Below, piece after piece: positions 8,498 to 17,886 of a stretch of DNA of 64,000 nt; the stretch's first letter is position 1; each line of letters starts with the position of its first letter. Below the pieces are notes generated by a model, which was not told the origin of the DNA, did not search any database, and saw nothing but the letters and a program-made list of their open reading frames with translations. This DNA comes from Terrimesophilobacter sp044464485. GTDB lineage: Bacteria; Actinomycetota; Actinomycetes; Actinomycetales; Microbacteriaceae. The stretch lies in contig JBIQLG010000003.1 of NCBI GenBank assembly GCA_044464485.1, positions 195,374-259,373 of the forward strand, given 5' to 3'. The translations under genes and the position numbers were made by a program.

Positions 8498-10035
8498 CCG
8501 CGGGTCCTCACTCTCGGGTCAAGTGCCGAATATGTCATGTCGGCGATGAAGTTGAAGACGATCACCATGACGGCGATCACAACGAAATAGCCCATGACCG
8601 GGTTCGGGTCGGGCAAGGAAATCCCCCGCTGGAACAGCGCGCCCATTCCGGAGAATGCGAAGACCTGCTCGGTGATGATCGCGCCGCCCAGCAGGGCGCC
8701 GAAGTCCGACGCGACAATTGTGGCGATCGGAATGAGCGAATTTCGGAATGCGTGCCGAACGATGACCACGCGCTCCGGCATTCCTTTCGCCCGCGCAGTG
8801 CGAATGTAATCCTGATTGAGTACATCGAGCATGCCCGCGCGTGCGTACCTCGTGTATCCCGCGAATCCGATGAGCATGAGCGTCAGAGTCGGCAGAAGCA
8901 GATGCGTGAAGGAATCCACGCCGTGCATCCAGATGCTTCCGCCGAGATTGGGCGTTTGGGAGCCCACTGTCGCGATGGGTCGTCCATTGATAGCCGACTG
9001 GCTGAGGTAGTGCGGCCACTCGATCATGAGCCGATCTACCAGGATGAGCGACGCGGAGAGAACCGCGGTGAGTGCGCCGACGCGCATGTTCTGACCGCGG
9101 TCCGGACCGCCGACAAAATAGCCGGTCGCCAATCCGACGGCAAGCGTTATGGCACCGAGAATGAGCAGCGTGTAAATGCTCGAGATATTGAGCAGGCCCT
9201 GCAGCGCGAAAAAGCAAATCATCGTGATGACGACCTGAATTCCCCCCGTGATGAGCGCCTGCCGGTTTCGAATCCCCGCGAGCAACGTCGAGAGCACCAC
9301 GGCAATGCCCGCCGACATGATGAGCATGAATACCGGCCCGATGTTGGGGTGCAGGAACCAGTCACTGAGCGAGAAGTAGACGAGCACTCCCGCCGTAGCC
9401 AGCGTGGCGATGACGAAAACGCTCAGCCTGCGTCGCCATTCGCCTCCGATCAAACCGACCCAGAGCAAGCCGAGCCCGAGGGAGATGATCGTGATCCACA
9501 GCGGCCCTATCTGCGGGTCCGCGAGAAAATCGTTGAATCCGATGGCAATGAATTCCTTGAGCAGGATGCCGACCCAGAATGACGGGAGCGAAAACAGCAG
9601 AAATGACACGAACGTCATGACGAAGTCGAACGTCGTGTACTGGCGAAGCGCCGAGACAATCCCGAACGTGATGCCGACGATGATCGCGAGCACGGTGGCG
9701 GTGGTCACGAGCTGGATGGTCGACCCCATCGCCATGGGAAGAAGATCGGTGACTTTCTGCCCCTGAGCTGTCAACCCCAGATCACAACTGTTGGCGAACG
9801 GGATGAGGCATTTGGCGGCCCCGCCCAGCCAAAGGAAGAACCGCAAGGGAGCGGGAACGTTGAGTTGGAGCGCCTCTGTGCGCGCGGCAATCAACTGGTT
9901 CTTATTGGGGAGCCGGCTTTGGTAGAACTCCTCCAGCGGGTCACCCGCGAGAGCCGTGAGTTGGTACATGATGAACGCTGCACCGAGCAGCAACAGAACC
10001 GAGACGATCAGCCGTCTCGTGATGAAAGACACCAT
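8494..10035 (-). CDS. Peptide ABC transporter permease, DppB/OppB type, enlarged
   Basis: A 513-aa protein; the family is normally about 310 aa. The first 150 residues (FITRRLIVSVLLLLGAAF, then AGDP at 30-33) and the last 150 residues are ordinary DppB. The EAA loop is near 420-445 (ARAKGMPERVVIVRHAFRN) and the end is YSALDPRVRTRG. Between them, about residues 175-345, lies an insertion with roughly five to six additional hydrophobic segments. No frame break is visible, so the insertion is part of one protein. It is translationally coupled to permease C. Similar long permeases exist in some actinobacteria to my knowledge, but the role of the extra helices is unknown. Confidence 0.93.
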   Translation of the reverse strand: MVSFITRRLIVSVLLLLGAAFIMYQLTALAGDPLEEFYQSRLPNKNQLIAARTEALQLNVPAPLRFFLWLGGAAKCLIPFANSCDLGLTAQGQKVTDLLPMAMGSTIQLVTTATVLAIIVGITFGIVSALRQYTTFDFVMTFVSFLLFSLPSFWVGILLKEFIAIGFNDFLADPQIGPLWITIISLGLGLLWVGLIGGEWRRRLSVFVIATLATAGVLVYFSLSDWFLHPNIGPVFMLIMSAGIAVVLSTLLAGIRNRQALITGGIQVVITMICFFALQGLLNISSIYTLLILGAITLAVGLATGYFVGGPDRGQNMRVGALTAVLSASLILVDRLMIEWPHYLSQSAINGRPIATVGSQTPNLGGSIWMHGVDSFTHLLLPTLTLMLIGFAGYTRYARAGMLDVLNQDYIRTARAKGMPERVVIVRHAFRNSLIPIATIVASDFGALLGGAIITEQVFAFSGMGALFQRGISLPDPNPVMGYFVVIAVMVIVFNFIADMTYSALDPRVRTRG

Positions 10036-10150
10036 TTAAGAACGCTTTCCTGTCGCGGACCGACACCGATGGCGGGCCTGCGGGAAGTTTGGCCGAGACA
10101 GGTCACTCGTGGTGCCTGATTCTCGGGAGGGAATGGGTGGGGTGAAGGAA

Positions 10151-10183
10151 CGGAGCGCCAGGACCGTCGGTCCTGGCGCTCCG
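10151..10183 (-). terminator. Strong hairpin between lipoprotein and permease genes
   Basis: A perfect 15-bp GC-rich stem (CGGAGCGCCAGGACC at 10151-10165, pairing with 10169-10183) with a 3-nt loop lies 49 bp below the stop of the lipoprotein gene. There is only a weak T-containing stretch after it (TTCCTTC on the minus strand). It probably limits read-through into the permease genes or protects the upstream mRNA, like the hairpin at 3241-3273. Confidence 0.75.
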
Positions 10184-10231
10184 CCCTGGAAGTTCATCCA
10201 GGGTCAGTCCGTGTAGGACTGAGCCAGGAGA

Positions 10232-11983
10232 TTACTTCTTTGCCCACTCCCAGTAGTTCCAGCCGACACCGGCCTGGCCTGGGTAGTACACAACGCCAGT
10301 GACGTTGTTGTTGTAGGCCATGACGCCCGGGGCAACAAACAGCGGCACGCCGTATCCATCCTTGAACAGGATCGTGTCGATCTTGATCTGGATGTCGGTC
10401 TGCTCCTTGGTGTCCAGTGTCACCTGAAGCTTCTTGGCCAGCTTGTCGACCTCGGGGTTGGAGTACGCGTTGTAGTTACCGCCACCGTCGGAGCTGAAGA
10501 TCTGCGGCACACCCGCGACTCCAACACCGGAGGAGATCCATCCGAAGATCGATGCATCGTAGGTGCCGCTACCGAGGAGCGAACCCCAGTTCTCAGCGCC
10601 GCCGTCGATGACCTTGAATCCTGCCTTCTCCGCAGAGGCCTGAATGGCCTGGAAGGAGTTGACCCGGTTCGGGTTCTTCGTGTTGTACAGGATCTTCACT
10701 TCCGGCGTCGCGCCGGCAAGAAGCGCCTTTGCACCGTCGATGTCAACCTTGTCGAACTCGGAAGAGCCGTTCACCTTGACGGACTGGTCGTACGCGTCGG
10801 TACCCGGGAAGAACAGCTGGGAGTCGTCCAGCTTTGCGTTCGGGTTCTGCGGCGTCACAATCGCGTCGAGGATCTGCTGGCGAGGAATCGTCATCAGGAA
10901 TGCCTTGCGGACATTCTCATCCTTGAACACCGGAGTGTTGAACGAAATGTCCAGGTGATCGTAGCTGAACTGGTTACCCGTGAGTGTCGTCACGTTCTTG
11001 AGCGCCTGAAGCGACTTGATCGTGTCGGCAGAGGACTGCGGGTTGATCACGTCGACCTCACCGTTTTGGAGAGCGGTCACCTGCGCCTGAGCGTCGCCGA
11101 TGAAGCGAATGACGATCTTGTCGACCTTCGGCTTCAGGTCACCCTTGTAGTCAGGGTTACGCACGAGCGTGATGGACTGCTTCGGCGTCCAGGAGTCGAG
11201 CACCATTCCGGCAGACGAAAGGTACAGGCTCTTGTCGGACGGGAGGCTCGTTGCATCGAATCCGGTGTTCCAGAAGTCCGCGAACTTCTTGAGCGTCTCG
11301 TTCGGTGCGGCCGGGTTGTCGGCGTCGCCGCGCGGCATCGACTCCATCGCCTTCAGCACGTCTTTGAGATCGACGCCAGCGTGGTCGGCAACGACGTGCG
11401 CCGGTGCGTCGATCGGGTTGACGAGCTGCCAGTCTGCGTACGGCTCACTGTAGGTGAGAGTCATCGACATGTTGTCGTCGCCGATCTTGGGCAGGTCGGT
11501 GAGTCCGAGGCCCGTCGTGTCTCCCGCGTAGTTGAAGTACGTCGTGCCGGAGGTTACGTTGCCGTCGTCGTCGGTCTTCGAGTCGTTGTAGTAGCCCGAC
11601 TGGATGGCCCACGCCAGCATCATGTCGTCTGCGGTCACCGGGGTGCCGTCAGACCACGTTGCGGTCTTCGCGAGCGTGTACTTGACGGTCAGCGGGTCGT
11701 CGCTCGTCTTCTCGACGGTTCCGAAGCTCTTGTCCGGAACGATGTTGAGCTTGTTGTCGAGGTAGAAGAAGCCCGAGCGGGTGTAGCCGGTGAGCTTCGA
11801 GTTCATGTCGAGGTTGCCCTGGGGGGTGTTCGGGTTGAACGACGTTAGTTCGTTAACCTCGGCCACCGTGATGGTGCCACCAGAATCAGTGGAAGGAGTG
11901 TCGCCGGTCGTGGTGCAACCCGTCACCGCCATTGCTGCAATGGCAGCGACCGCGAGTGGTGCCCCTATGCGTCTGAATTTCAA
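10232..11983 (-). CDS. Peptide ABC transporter substrate-binding lipoprotein (SBP family 5)
   Basis: A 583-aa extracytoplasmic lipoprotein. The start I support is TTG 11983. It follows AGGAGG by 4 nt, giving LKFRRIGAPLAVAA with lipobox VTGC and lipidated Cys23. A start at 12010 would put nine non-signal residues in front. The mature protein has the SBP_bac_5 pattern: TYSEPYADWQLV, then VRNPDYKGDLKPKVDKIVIRF, and a C-terminal peptide-binding lobe with YSNPEVDKL. It delivers solute to the permeases at 7472-10035. A good promoter lies upstream (12043-12070). The use of TTG here and GTG in the paralogue, both followed by the same KFRR codons, points to duplication. Confidence 0.95.
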   Translation of the reverse strand: MKFRRIGAPLAVAAIAAMAVTGCTTTGDTPSTDSGGTITVAEVNELTSFNPNTPQGNLDMNSKLTGYTRSGFFYLDNKLNIVPDKSFGTVEKTSDDPLTVKYTLAKTATWSDGTPVTADDMMLAWAIQSGYYNDSKTDDDGNVTSGTTYFNYAGDTTGLGLTDLPKIGDDNMSMTLTYSEPYADWQLVNPIDAPAHVVADHAGVDLKDVLKAMESMPRGDADNPAAPNETLKKFADFWNTGFDATSLPSDKSLYLSSAGMVLDSWTPKQSITLVRNPDYKGDLKPKVDKIVIRFIGDAQAQVTALQNGEVDVINPQSSADTIKSLQALKNVTTLTGNQFSYDHLDISFNTPVFKDENVRKAFLMTIPRQQILDAIVTPQNPNAKLDDSQLFFPGTDAYDQSVKVNGSSEFDKVDIDGAKALLAGATPEVKILYNTKNPNRVNSFQAIQASAEKAGFKVIDGGAENWGSLLGSGTYDASIFGWISSGVGVAGVPQIFSSDGGGNYNAYSNPEVDKLAKKLQVTLDTKEQTDIQIKIDTILFKDGYGVPLFVAPGVMAYNNNVTGVVYYPGQAGVGWNYWEWAKK

Positions 11984-12042
11984 TTTTCCTCCTGTGCAAG
12001 ATGGATACACGCGTGAAGAATTTCCTAGTTCCTCACACGCCT

Positions 12043-12070
12043 GTTATAGAGAACCCTAAGCACGGGTCAA
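12043..12070 (-). promoter_or_regulatory. Promoter of the second peptide-transport operon
   Basis: On the minus strand, TTGACC (12065-12070) is followed after 16 bp by TATAAC (12043-12048), a close match to a housekeeping sigma promoter. The start codon lies about 60 bp downstream, giving an ordinary leader with a strong ribosome site. Confidence 0.65.
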
Positions 12071-12227
12071 CTCCACAGCAAAAAATGTATGCGCAAACGT
12101 TACTCAGGGAAAGCGACGACACGATTATTTTGTGAAAAGTGGAAGATTCTTGCGTCGGATCCCTCCGTTTCGCATAAAGTTGCATTCTCTGCAGAAAGCG
12201 TGCAGCGAATTCCCGAAAACGAACGCG

Positions 12228-12233
12228 TAACAT
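12228..12233 (+). promoter_or_regulatory. -10 hexamer for leaderless DCC-family gene
   Basis: TAACAT lies 7 nt before ATG 12241 with no Shine-Dalgarno sequence between, the layout of a leaderless actinobacterial transcript. Confidence 0.45.
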
Positions 12234-12240
12234 CGGCAGT

Positions 12241-12654
12241 ATGCCCCTCTCGAGAGCGCTTCGCAGCGCGCGAGCGACGCTCGTCTTCGACGGAGACTGC
12301 GGATTCTGCACGAGCGCCGTGCGCTGGCTGGAGAGCACCCTTCCGGCTCCGCCGCACAGCATCCCGTACCAATGGGCGGACGAGGATGAATTAGGAATCA
12401 GCGCCGCAGAGGCGGCCGAACGCGTCTGGCTCATCGAAACCGACCGCAGGGGCCGGATGCACCAGTACGGCGGTTACCTCGCCGTCTCTGTGCTCTTGCG
12501 GCGGCAACCCGGTTTCGGTTATCGCTTTATCGGCATCCTGATGGACACCCCGCCCTTCTCGTTCGTTTCGGGCCTGGGTTACACCCTCATCGCCCGTTAC
12601 CGGCACCGACTGCCGGGAGGAACCCCCGCGTGCGCGGCGGGCCCGCGACCGTGA
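12241..12654 (+). CDS. DCC family thiol-disulfide oxidoreductase-like protein (DUF393)
   Basis: A 137-aa protein with the family's defining N-terminal motif FDGDCGFC (residues 16-23), where Cys20 and Cys23 form the CxxC pair, followed by a thioredoxin-like pattern. The end of the protein (FSFVSGLGYTLIARYRHRLPGG) resembles the conserved R-H/R-LPGG tail of the family. The biochemical role is not well established. It is followed by a protease gene whose start lies inside its last codons, so the two are probably one operon. It is read divergently from the peptide-transport operon. Confidence 0.85.
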   Translation: MPLSRALRSARATLVFDGDCGFCTSAVRWLESTLPAPPHSIPYQWADEDELGISAAEAAERVWLIETDRRGRMHQYGGYLAVSVLLRRQPGFGYRFIGILMDTPPFSFVSGLGYTLIARYRHRLPGGTPACAAGPRP

Positions 12655-13424
12655 GCGAAGCAGTTCTTCCGCCGATTGCGCAGTCGCGACGACGATTGTG
12701 GGGCGAAATCCTGATCGTGCTCGGCCTTTCGCTTGGCGCATCCGCGGTGTATTCGGTCGTGGCGATAGTCAATCGGCTCACGCAGAAAACAGCGCTGTCT
12801 CAGCAAACAGCGACGCTCAATGCGCCGCTCAGCGATCGAGAAATATTTGACCTGATTTACCAGTTTCTCGCCATCTTCTTTGACCTCGTGCCCGTCGCGC
12901 TCGTGGCGTTCCTGCTGTGGCAGGCAACTGCTCCGCACCTGGCCAGGCTCGGGATCGATTTTCATCGTCCGGGCAGGGACGCGCTTGCCGGAGTGGGACT
13001 CGCGCTGGCGATCGGGATCCCCGGGATCGGCCTCTACGTGCTGGGGCGCGCCATCGGAATCACCGTCCACGTCATACCGACGGCCCTCGACGAGCACTGG
13101 TGGACCATTCCCATCCTGCTGCTGTCCGCGGCGCGCGCGGGCATCACGGAGGAAGTCATTGTCGTTGGGTACCTTTTTTCCCGCCTCACGACGCTGGGCT
13201 GGAATCGGTGGAGCATCATTTTCAGCGCAGCCGTCTTGCGCGGCACATATCACCTTTACCAGGGCTTCGGCGCCTTCGTCGGAAACATCGCAATGGGCAT
13301 TCTTTTCGGATGGCTGTACACGCGGTATGGCCGGCTGCTTCCGCTCGTGATCGCGCACTTCGCCATCGATGCAGCCATCTTTGTCGGTTACCCCTGGGCG
13401 GCCGCGACGTTCGTCTGGCTGTGA
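12630..13424 (+). CDS. CPBP family intramembrane metalloprotease
   Basis: A 264-aa polytopic membrane protein with about seven to eight hydrophobic segments. The C-terminal half holds the three ABI/CPBP (Rce1-like) motifs: the glutamate pair EE at residues 174-175, a histidine in RGTYHLYQG at 208, and HFAID with His243. Actinobacterial members are mostly uncharacterised; relatives process prenylated proteins or act in bacteriocin immunity. I chose GTG 12630 because GGAGG sits 9 nt upstream; GTG 12651 (4-bp overlap with the preceding stop) is the alternative. It is convergent with gcvP, whose stop is 7 bp away. Confidence 0.88.
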   Translation: MRGGPATVSEAVLPPIAQSRRRLWGEILIVLGLSLGASAVYSVVAIVNRLTQKTALSQQTATLNAPLSDREIFDLIYQFLAIFFDLVPVALVAFLLWQATAPHLARLGIDFHRPGRDALAGVGLALAIGIPGIGLYVLGRAIGITVHVIPTALDEHWWTIPILLLSAARAGITEEVIVVGYLFSRLTTLGWNRWSIIFSAAVLRGTYHLYQGFGAFVGNIAMGILFGWLYTRYGRLLPLVIAHFAIDAAIFVGYPWAAATFVWL

Positions 13425-13431
13425 CGGTTCG

Positions 13432-16323
13432 CTACTCGAACGCCTCCGGCGGCGGACATGCGCACATGAGGTTGCGGTCACCCCATGCCTGATCAACTCT
13501 TCGCACGGGCGGCCAGTATTTGTTGCGCATGATCGACGGCACCGGATACGCAGCCTGCTCACGCGAGTACGGATGATCCCACTCGGTCACGACCACGGAT
13601 CGTGCGGTGTGGGGAGCGTGATGAAGCGGGTTGTCCTCCGCGGGCCACGTACCAGCACCCACGGCATCCGCCTCGGCCCGGATCGAGACCATCGCTTCGA
13701 CGAACCTTTCCAGCTCCGCGAGATCCTCGCTTTCCGTCGGCTCGATCATGAGCGTTCCCGGCACCGGGAACGACATTGTCGGCGCATGGAAACCATAGTC
13801 GATGAGCCGCTTCGCCACGTCGTCCACCGTGATGCCCGTAGCGTCCGTGAGCGGTCGCACATCGAGGATGCACTCGTGGGCGACTAAACCATTTTCACCC
13901 GAATACAGGATCGGATAGTGGTCGCGGAGTCGAGCGGCAAGGTAGTTTGCCGCAAGAACGGCGGCACCGGTCGCGTCGCGAAGCCCCTCGGAACCCATCA
14001 TGCGGATGTACGACCACGTGATGGGGAGAATACTGGGGCTCCCGTATGGTGCCGCCGAGACCGGACTGTCGCCCGGGTTCCTCTGCGCCAGCGGATGCGA
14101 CGGCAGGAACGGCGCGAGGTGCGCTTTCGCCGCAACCGGGCCGACACCGGGACCTCCTCCGCCGTGCGGTATGCAGAACGTCTTGTGCAAATTGAGATGC
14201 GAGACATCGCCGCCGAACTCGCCGAATCTGGCGTAACCGAGCAGGGCGTTGAGGTTGGCGCCATCGATGTACACCTGTCCGCCCGCGTCGTGAACGGCAT
14301 CCGTTATCGCGCGGATCTCGTGCTCATACACTCCGTGCGTCGACGGATAGGTGACCATGAGCGCAGCGAGCTCGTGCGAGTGCTCCGAAATCTTCGCGCG
14401 AACATCGTCGAGGTCGACGTTGCCGAGCTCGTCGCACGCCGTCACCACCACGCGCATGCCCGCAAGAACCGCACTCGCGGCATTGGTGCCGTGTGCGCTG
14501 GAGGGGATGAGGCACACCGTGCGTTGCTCGTCACCACGGGAACGGTGATAGCCGCGTATGGCCAGCAAACCGGCAAGCTCCCCCTGACTGCCCGCGTTGG
14601 GCTGCAGGGACACCGAATCGTAACCGGTGACGTCGGCAAGCCAGCTCTCGAGTTGTTCAATGAGAGCAAGGTAACCCTCGACGTCCGCTTCCGGGGCGAA
14701 CGGATGGATTCCCGCGAACTCCGGCCAGGACACTGCCTCCATTTCGGTGGCCGCATTCAATTTCATGGTGCACGAGCCGAGCGGGATCATCCCGCGGTCC
14801 AGTGCGTAGTCCTTGTCGGCCAGATACTTGAGGTAGCGCATCATGCTGGTTTCCGAGACGTGCGTGTTGAAAACCGGATGCGTCAAATATTCGCTCGTGC
14901 GCAGCAGTTCCTGCGGAATCCAGTTCGCGATATCGCCGGGTGAGGGAAAAATTCCGTCGAGCGTCGCCCGATCGGCTCCCAGCACGCCGGCCACCGCCAC
15001 CAGGTCCTCGGCACTCGTGGTTTCGTCCACCGAAAGCTGGACTCGGTTGTCATCAACCTTGCGGAAGAGGTACCCGGCATCGTATGCGGCGCGAATGAGG
15101 TCATCTGCGCTGCGGTTGGTCTCCAGCGTGAGCGTGTCGAAATAGTTGCCGTACAGCACGGTGTGACCGCCATCCGTCGCAGCTCTCGCGAGAAAGCGCG
15201 CGTTCACGGCGACGCGCTCCGCTATCGCCTTGAGTCCGTCCGGCCCGTGATACACCGCGTACATTCCCGCCATCACGGCGAGGAGCACCTGGGCGGTGCA
15301 AATGTTGCTCGTCGCCTTTTCCCGTCGGATGTGCTGTTCGCGCGCCTGCAGCGTCAACCGGTACGCAGGATGCCCGTCCGCGTCTTTCGAGACGCCAACC
15401 AGCCGACCGGGCAGCTGCCGTTCAAGGCCGGACCGCACCGCCATGTATCCCGCATGCGGTCCGCCGAAACCAAGCGGAACGCCGAAACGCTGCGAACTTC
15501 CCACCGCGATGTCTGCGCCGAGTTCACCGGGACTTGTGAGCACGGTGAGCGCCAGAAGGTCCGCCGCGACCACGGCCAGGGCTCCCACCTCGTGTGCGGC
15601 ACCGATGACGGTGCGCGGGTCCCAGACGCGTCCCGATGCGCCAGGGTACTGCACGAAGACTCCAAAATACTCTGCTGGAACTTCGTCGTCCGGCGAGGAC
15701 GGGTCTGCGTCGCTCAGGGAGCGGAACGATACTTCGGAAACCTGAATTCCCACTGCCTCTGCGCGGTGCGCCAGCAGCGCCTTCGTCTGCGGGAGGGCAT
15801 CCCGATCCATAAGAAAGACGTTGGAACCGGAAGTGGATGCTCGGCGCGCCAACAGCATCCCTTCGGCGACGGCCGTGGACTCGTCGAGCATGGACGAGTT
15901 GGCGGTGTCCAGACCGGTGAGGTCGGCGATCATTGTTTGAAAATTGATGAGTGCCTCGAGTCGGCCCTGTGAAATCTCCGGCTGATACGGCGTGTACGCC
16001 GTATACCAGCTGGGGTTTTCGAGAACGTTGCGCTTGATGACCGCGGGGGTAATCGTGTCGTAGTAGCCGAGTCCGATCATCGAACGATGGACACGGTTGC
16101 GCCCCGCAAGTGCACGCAGCTCGGAAAGTGCTTCGCGTTCCGTGGCCGCGGGTGGCAATATCGACGCGGCATCGGTGATCTTTATGGCGTCCGGAATTGC
16201 CGCAGCGAGCAGTTCGGGCACAGAGGAATACCCGAGAACTTCCAGCATTTTCTGCTGCGCCTCATCGCCCGTGCCAATGTGGCGTCGAGCAAAATCATTG
16301 CCGGGTGTCGACACTGTTGCCAT
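13432..16323 (-). CDS. gcvP: Glycine dehydrogenase (decarboxylating), P protein
   Basis: A 963-aa homodimer-type P protein, the full length for the family. It decarboxylates glycine with PLP and passes the aminomethyl group to the lipoyl arm of GcvH. The PLP-binding lysine is in the conserved LHKTFCIPHGGGGPG segment near residue 700. The N-terminal half begins with FARRHIG, typical of GcvP. ATG 16323 overlaps the gcvH stop (TGATG); GTG 16326 is one codon earlier and cannot be excluded. It is the last gene of gcvT-gcvH-gcvP and is controlled by the glycine riboswitch at 17887-18084. Confidence 0.98.
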   Translation of the reverse strand: MATVSTPGNDFARRHIGTGDEAQQKMLEVLGYSSVPELLAAAIPDAIKITDAASILPPAATEREALSELRALAGRNRVHRSMIGLGYYDTITPAVIKRNVLENPSWYTAYTPYQPEISQGRLEALINFQTMIADLTGLDTANSSMLDESTAVAEGMLLARRASTSGSNVFLMDRDALPQTKALLAHRAEAVGIQVSEVSFRSLSDADPSSPDDEVPAEYFGVFVQYPGASGRVWDPRTVIGAAHEVGALAVVAADLLALTVLTSPGELGADIAVGSSQRFGVPLGFGGPHAGYMAVRSGLERQLPGRLVGVSKDADGHPAYRLTLQAREQHIRREKATSNICTAQVLLAVMAGMYAVYHGPDGLKAIAERVAVNARFLARAATDGGHTVLYGNYFDTLTLETNRSADDLIRAAYDAGYLFRKVDDNRVQLSVDETTSAEDLVAVAGVLGADRATLDGIFPSPGDIANWIPQELLRTSEYLTHPVFNTHVSETSMMRYLKYLADKDYALDRGMIPLGSCTMKLNAATEMEAVSWPEFAGIHPFAPEADVEGYLALIEQLESWLADVTGYDSVSLQPNAGSQGELAGLLAIRGYHRSRGDEQRTVCLIPSSAHGTNAASAVLAGMRVVVTACDELGNVDLDDVRAKISEHSHELAALMVTYPSTHGVYEHEIRAITDAVHDAGGQVYIDGANLNALLGYARFGEFGGDVSHLNLHKTFCIPHGGGGPGVGPVAAKAHLAPFLPSHPLAQRNPGDSPVSAAPYGSPSILPITWSYIRMMGSEGLRDATGAAVLAANYLAARLRDHYPILYSGENGLVAHECILDVRPLTDATGITVDDVAKRLIDYGFHAPTMSFPVPGTLMIEPTESEDLAELERFVEAMVSIRAEADAVGAGTWPAEDNPLHHAPHTARSVVVTEWDHPYSREQAAYPVPSIMRNKYWPPVRRVDQAWGDRNLMCACPPPEAFE

Positions 16324-16709
16324 CACTCGCCAACCAGTGCGGTGTATGCGTCAAAATCCATGAGCTCAACGGTGTCGAATACTGAAGCATCCGCGACCTC
16401 CACTTTGATCATCCATCCTTCGCCGAACGGGTCTTCATTGACGAGTTCGGGTCGATCGACAACCGCTGAGTTGACGTCGGTCACTGTGGCGTCCACCGGC
16501 GCAAAAAGCTCACCGACGGATTTAGTGGACTCGATTTCACCCACGACTTTTCCTGCCTGCACGGTCGACCCCGTTTTGGGCAGTTCGACAAAGACGACGT
16601 CACCGAGTTTTTCGGCCGCGAAATCGGTGATGCCGATAGTCGCCGTCGTACCGTCGATATCGAGCCACTCGTGCTCGGCGGTGTACTTGCGGTCGGTTTT
16701 GTCAGCCAT
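16323..16709 (-). CDS. gcvH: Glycine cleavage system H protein
   Basis: A 128-aa carrier protein of normal length. The lipoylation site is Lys63 in the conserved ESTKSVGE motif, and the N-terminus has the EHEWL signature. It shuttles the aminomethyl intermediate between GcvP and GcvT. Its ATG follows the gcvT stop after one base (TGA A ATG), and its own stop overlaps the gcvP start, so all three are translationally coupled. Confidence 0.98.
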   Translation of the reverse strand: MADKTDRKYTAEHEWLDIDGTTATIGITDFAAEKLGDVVFVELPKTGSTVQAGKVVGEIESTKSVGELFAPVDATVTDVNSAVVDRPELVNEDPFGEGWMIKVEVADASVFDTVELMDFDAYTALVGE

Positions 16710-16710
16710 T

Positions 16711-17859
16711 TCAGTTCTTCTCTCTCTTATAAAAGGGCAACGCAGTTACCGTTGCGGGGATCATGCTCCCGCGTACGTCGAGATCAAGTTCAGTTCCCGG
16801 TTCCGTGAACTCCGGATCTACAAAGGCCATGGCAATGGGATGCCCGAGTGTCGGAGACAGCGCTCCGCTCGTCACTTCCCCGATGACGCGGCCGTCCGCA
16901 ACGACGGGATAGCCTGCGCGACCAGCGCGGCGACCCTCCGAGGTGAGGCCCACGAGTACGCGCGCTCCGTCAACCGGGCCGGCCTCGGCGGCCGCCCGCC
17001 CGACAAAGTCCCCTTCCTTGGAGAAGTGCACGACGCGGGCGAGCCCCGCCTGGGCAGGAAGGATGTCGCGGCCGAGCTCATGACCATACAGCGGCATCCC
17101 GGCTTCCAACCGCAGGGTGTCCCGGCTCGCGAGGCCCGCGGGAACCAGGCCAAGCGGCTCTCCTGCTTTCACGAGCGCCTCCCAGAGTGCCACGGCATCC
17201 GCGGTGTCGACGTATAACTCGAAACCGTCTTCACCCGTATAGCCGGTGCGCGCAACATACACCGAAGTGCCGTTGAAGATCGCTGTGGTCGTCCAGTAGT
17301 ACTTAAGGTCGGTGAGGTTCTGCTGACCCTCCATGACGTCGAACCCCGCTGTTGCTTCGAGAATCTCGAGTGCGCGCGGGCCCTGCACGGCGATGAGCGC
17401 CGTCGAATCGCTGTGATCGGTCACGGTGACGTCGAACCCCGTAGAACGCTCGGTGAGCGCCTGGTACACAGCATCATGATTGCCGGCGTTGGCCACGACG
17501 AGAAACTCCCGCTCGGCGTTGTGATAGACGATCAGGTCGTCGATAATGCCGGCGTTCTCGTCCAGAAGGAGGCTGTATTTCGCTTGCATGAGCGCGAGGT
17601 TGGACATTTTTCCGGCGAGCGCATATTCGAGGAACTCGATGGCCTGCGGGCCGGTCACACCAATCTCTGCCATGTGAGAAATGTCGAAGATGCCGGCGGC
17701 GTTGCGCACCGCGTGATGCTCGGCAAGGTCAGAGCCGTAGCTCACGGGCATCTGCCAGCCGGCGAAATCGGTGAAGCTTGCGCCAGCGTCGACGTGAACC
17801 TGATGGAGGGGCGACATCCGATCGTCGGACTGTCGTTGCGGGGCTGAGCTATCGGACAC
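16711..17859 (-). CDS. gcvT: Glycine cleavage system aminomethyltransferase, T protein
   Basis: A 382-aa folate-dependent T protein that releases ammonia and transfers the methylene group to tetrahydrofolate. Conserved segments include FAGWQMPV near the N-terminus, FDISHMAEI, and GYTGEDGFELY. I chose GTG 17859 because AGGAGAA lies 3 nt upstream; the frame also opens farther upstream to 17919, but that would place coding sequence inside the riboswitch. First gene of the gcv operon. Confidence 0.97.
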   Translation of the reverse strand: MSDSSAPQRQSDDRMSPLHQVHVDAGASFTDFAGWQMPVSYGSDLAEHHAVRNAAGIFDISHMAEIGVTGPQAIEFLEYALAGKMSNLALMQAKYSLLLDENAGIIDDLIVYHNAEREFLVVANAGNHDAVYQALTERSTGFDVTVTDHSDSTALIAVQGPRALEILEATAGFDVMEGQQNLTDLKYYWTTTAIFNGTSVYVARTGYTGEDGFELYVDTADAVALWEALVKAGEPLGLVPAGLASRDTLRLEAGMPLYGHELGRDILPAQAGLARVVHFSKEGDFVGRAAAEAGPVDGARVLVGLTSEGRRAGRAGYPVVADGRVIGEVTSGALSPTLGHPIAMAFVDPEFTEPGTELDLDVRGSMIPATVTALPFYKREKN

Positions 17860-17886
17860 GAGTTCTCCTGGCACTGAAGCGGCGGA

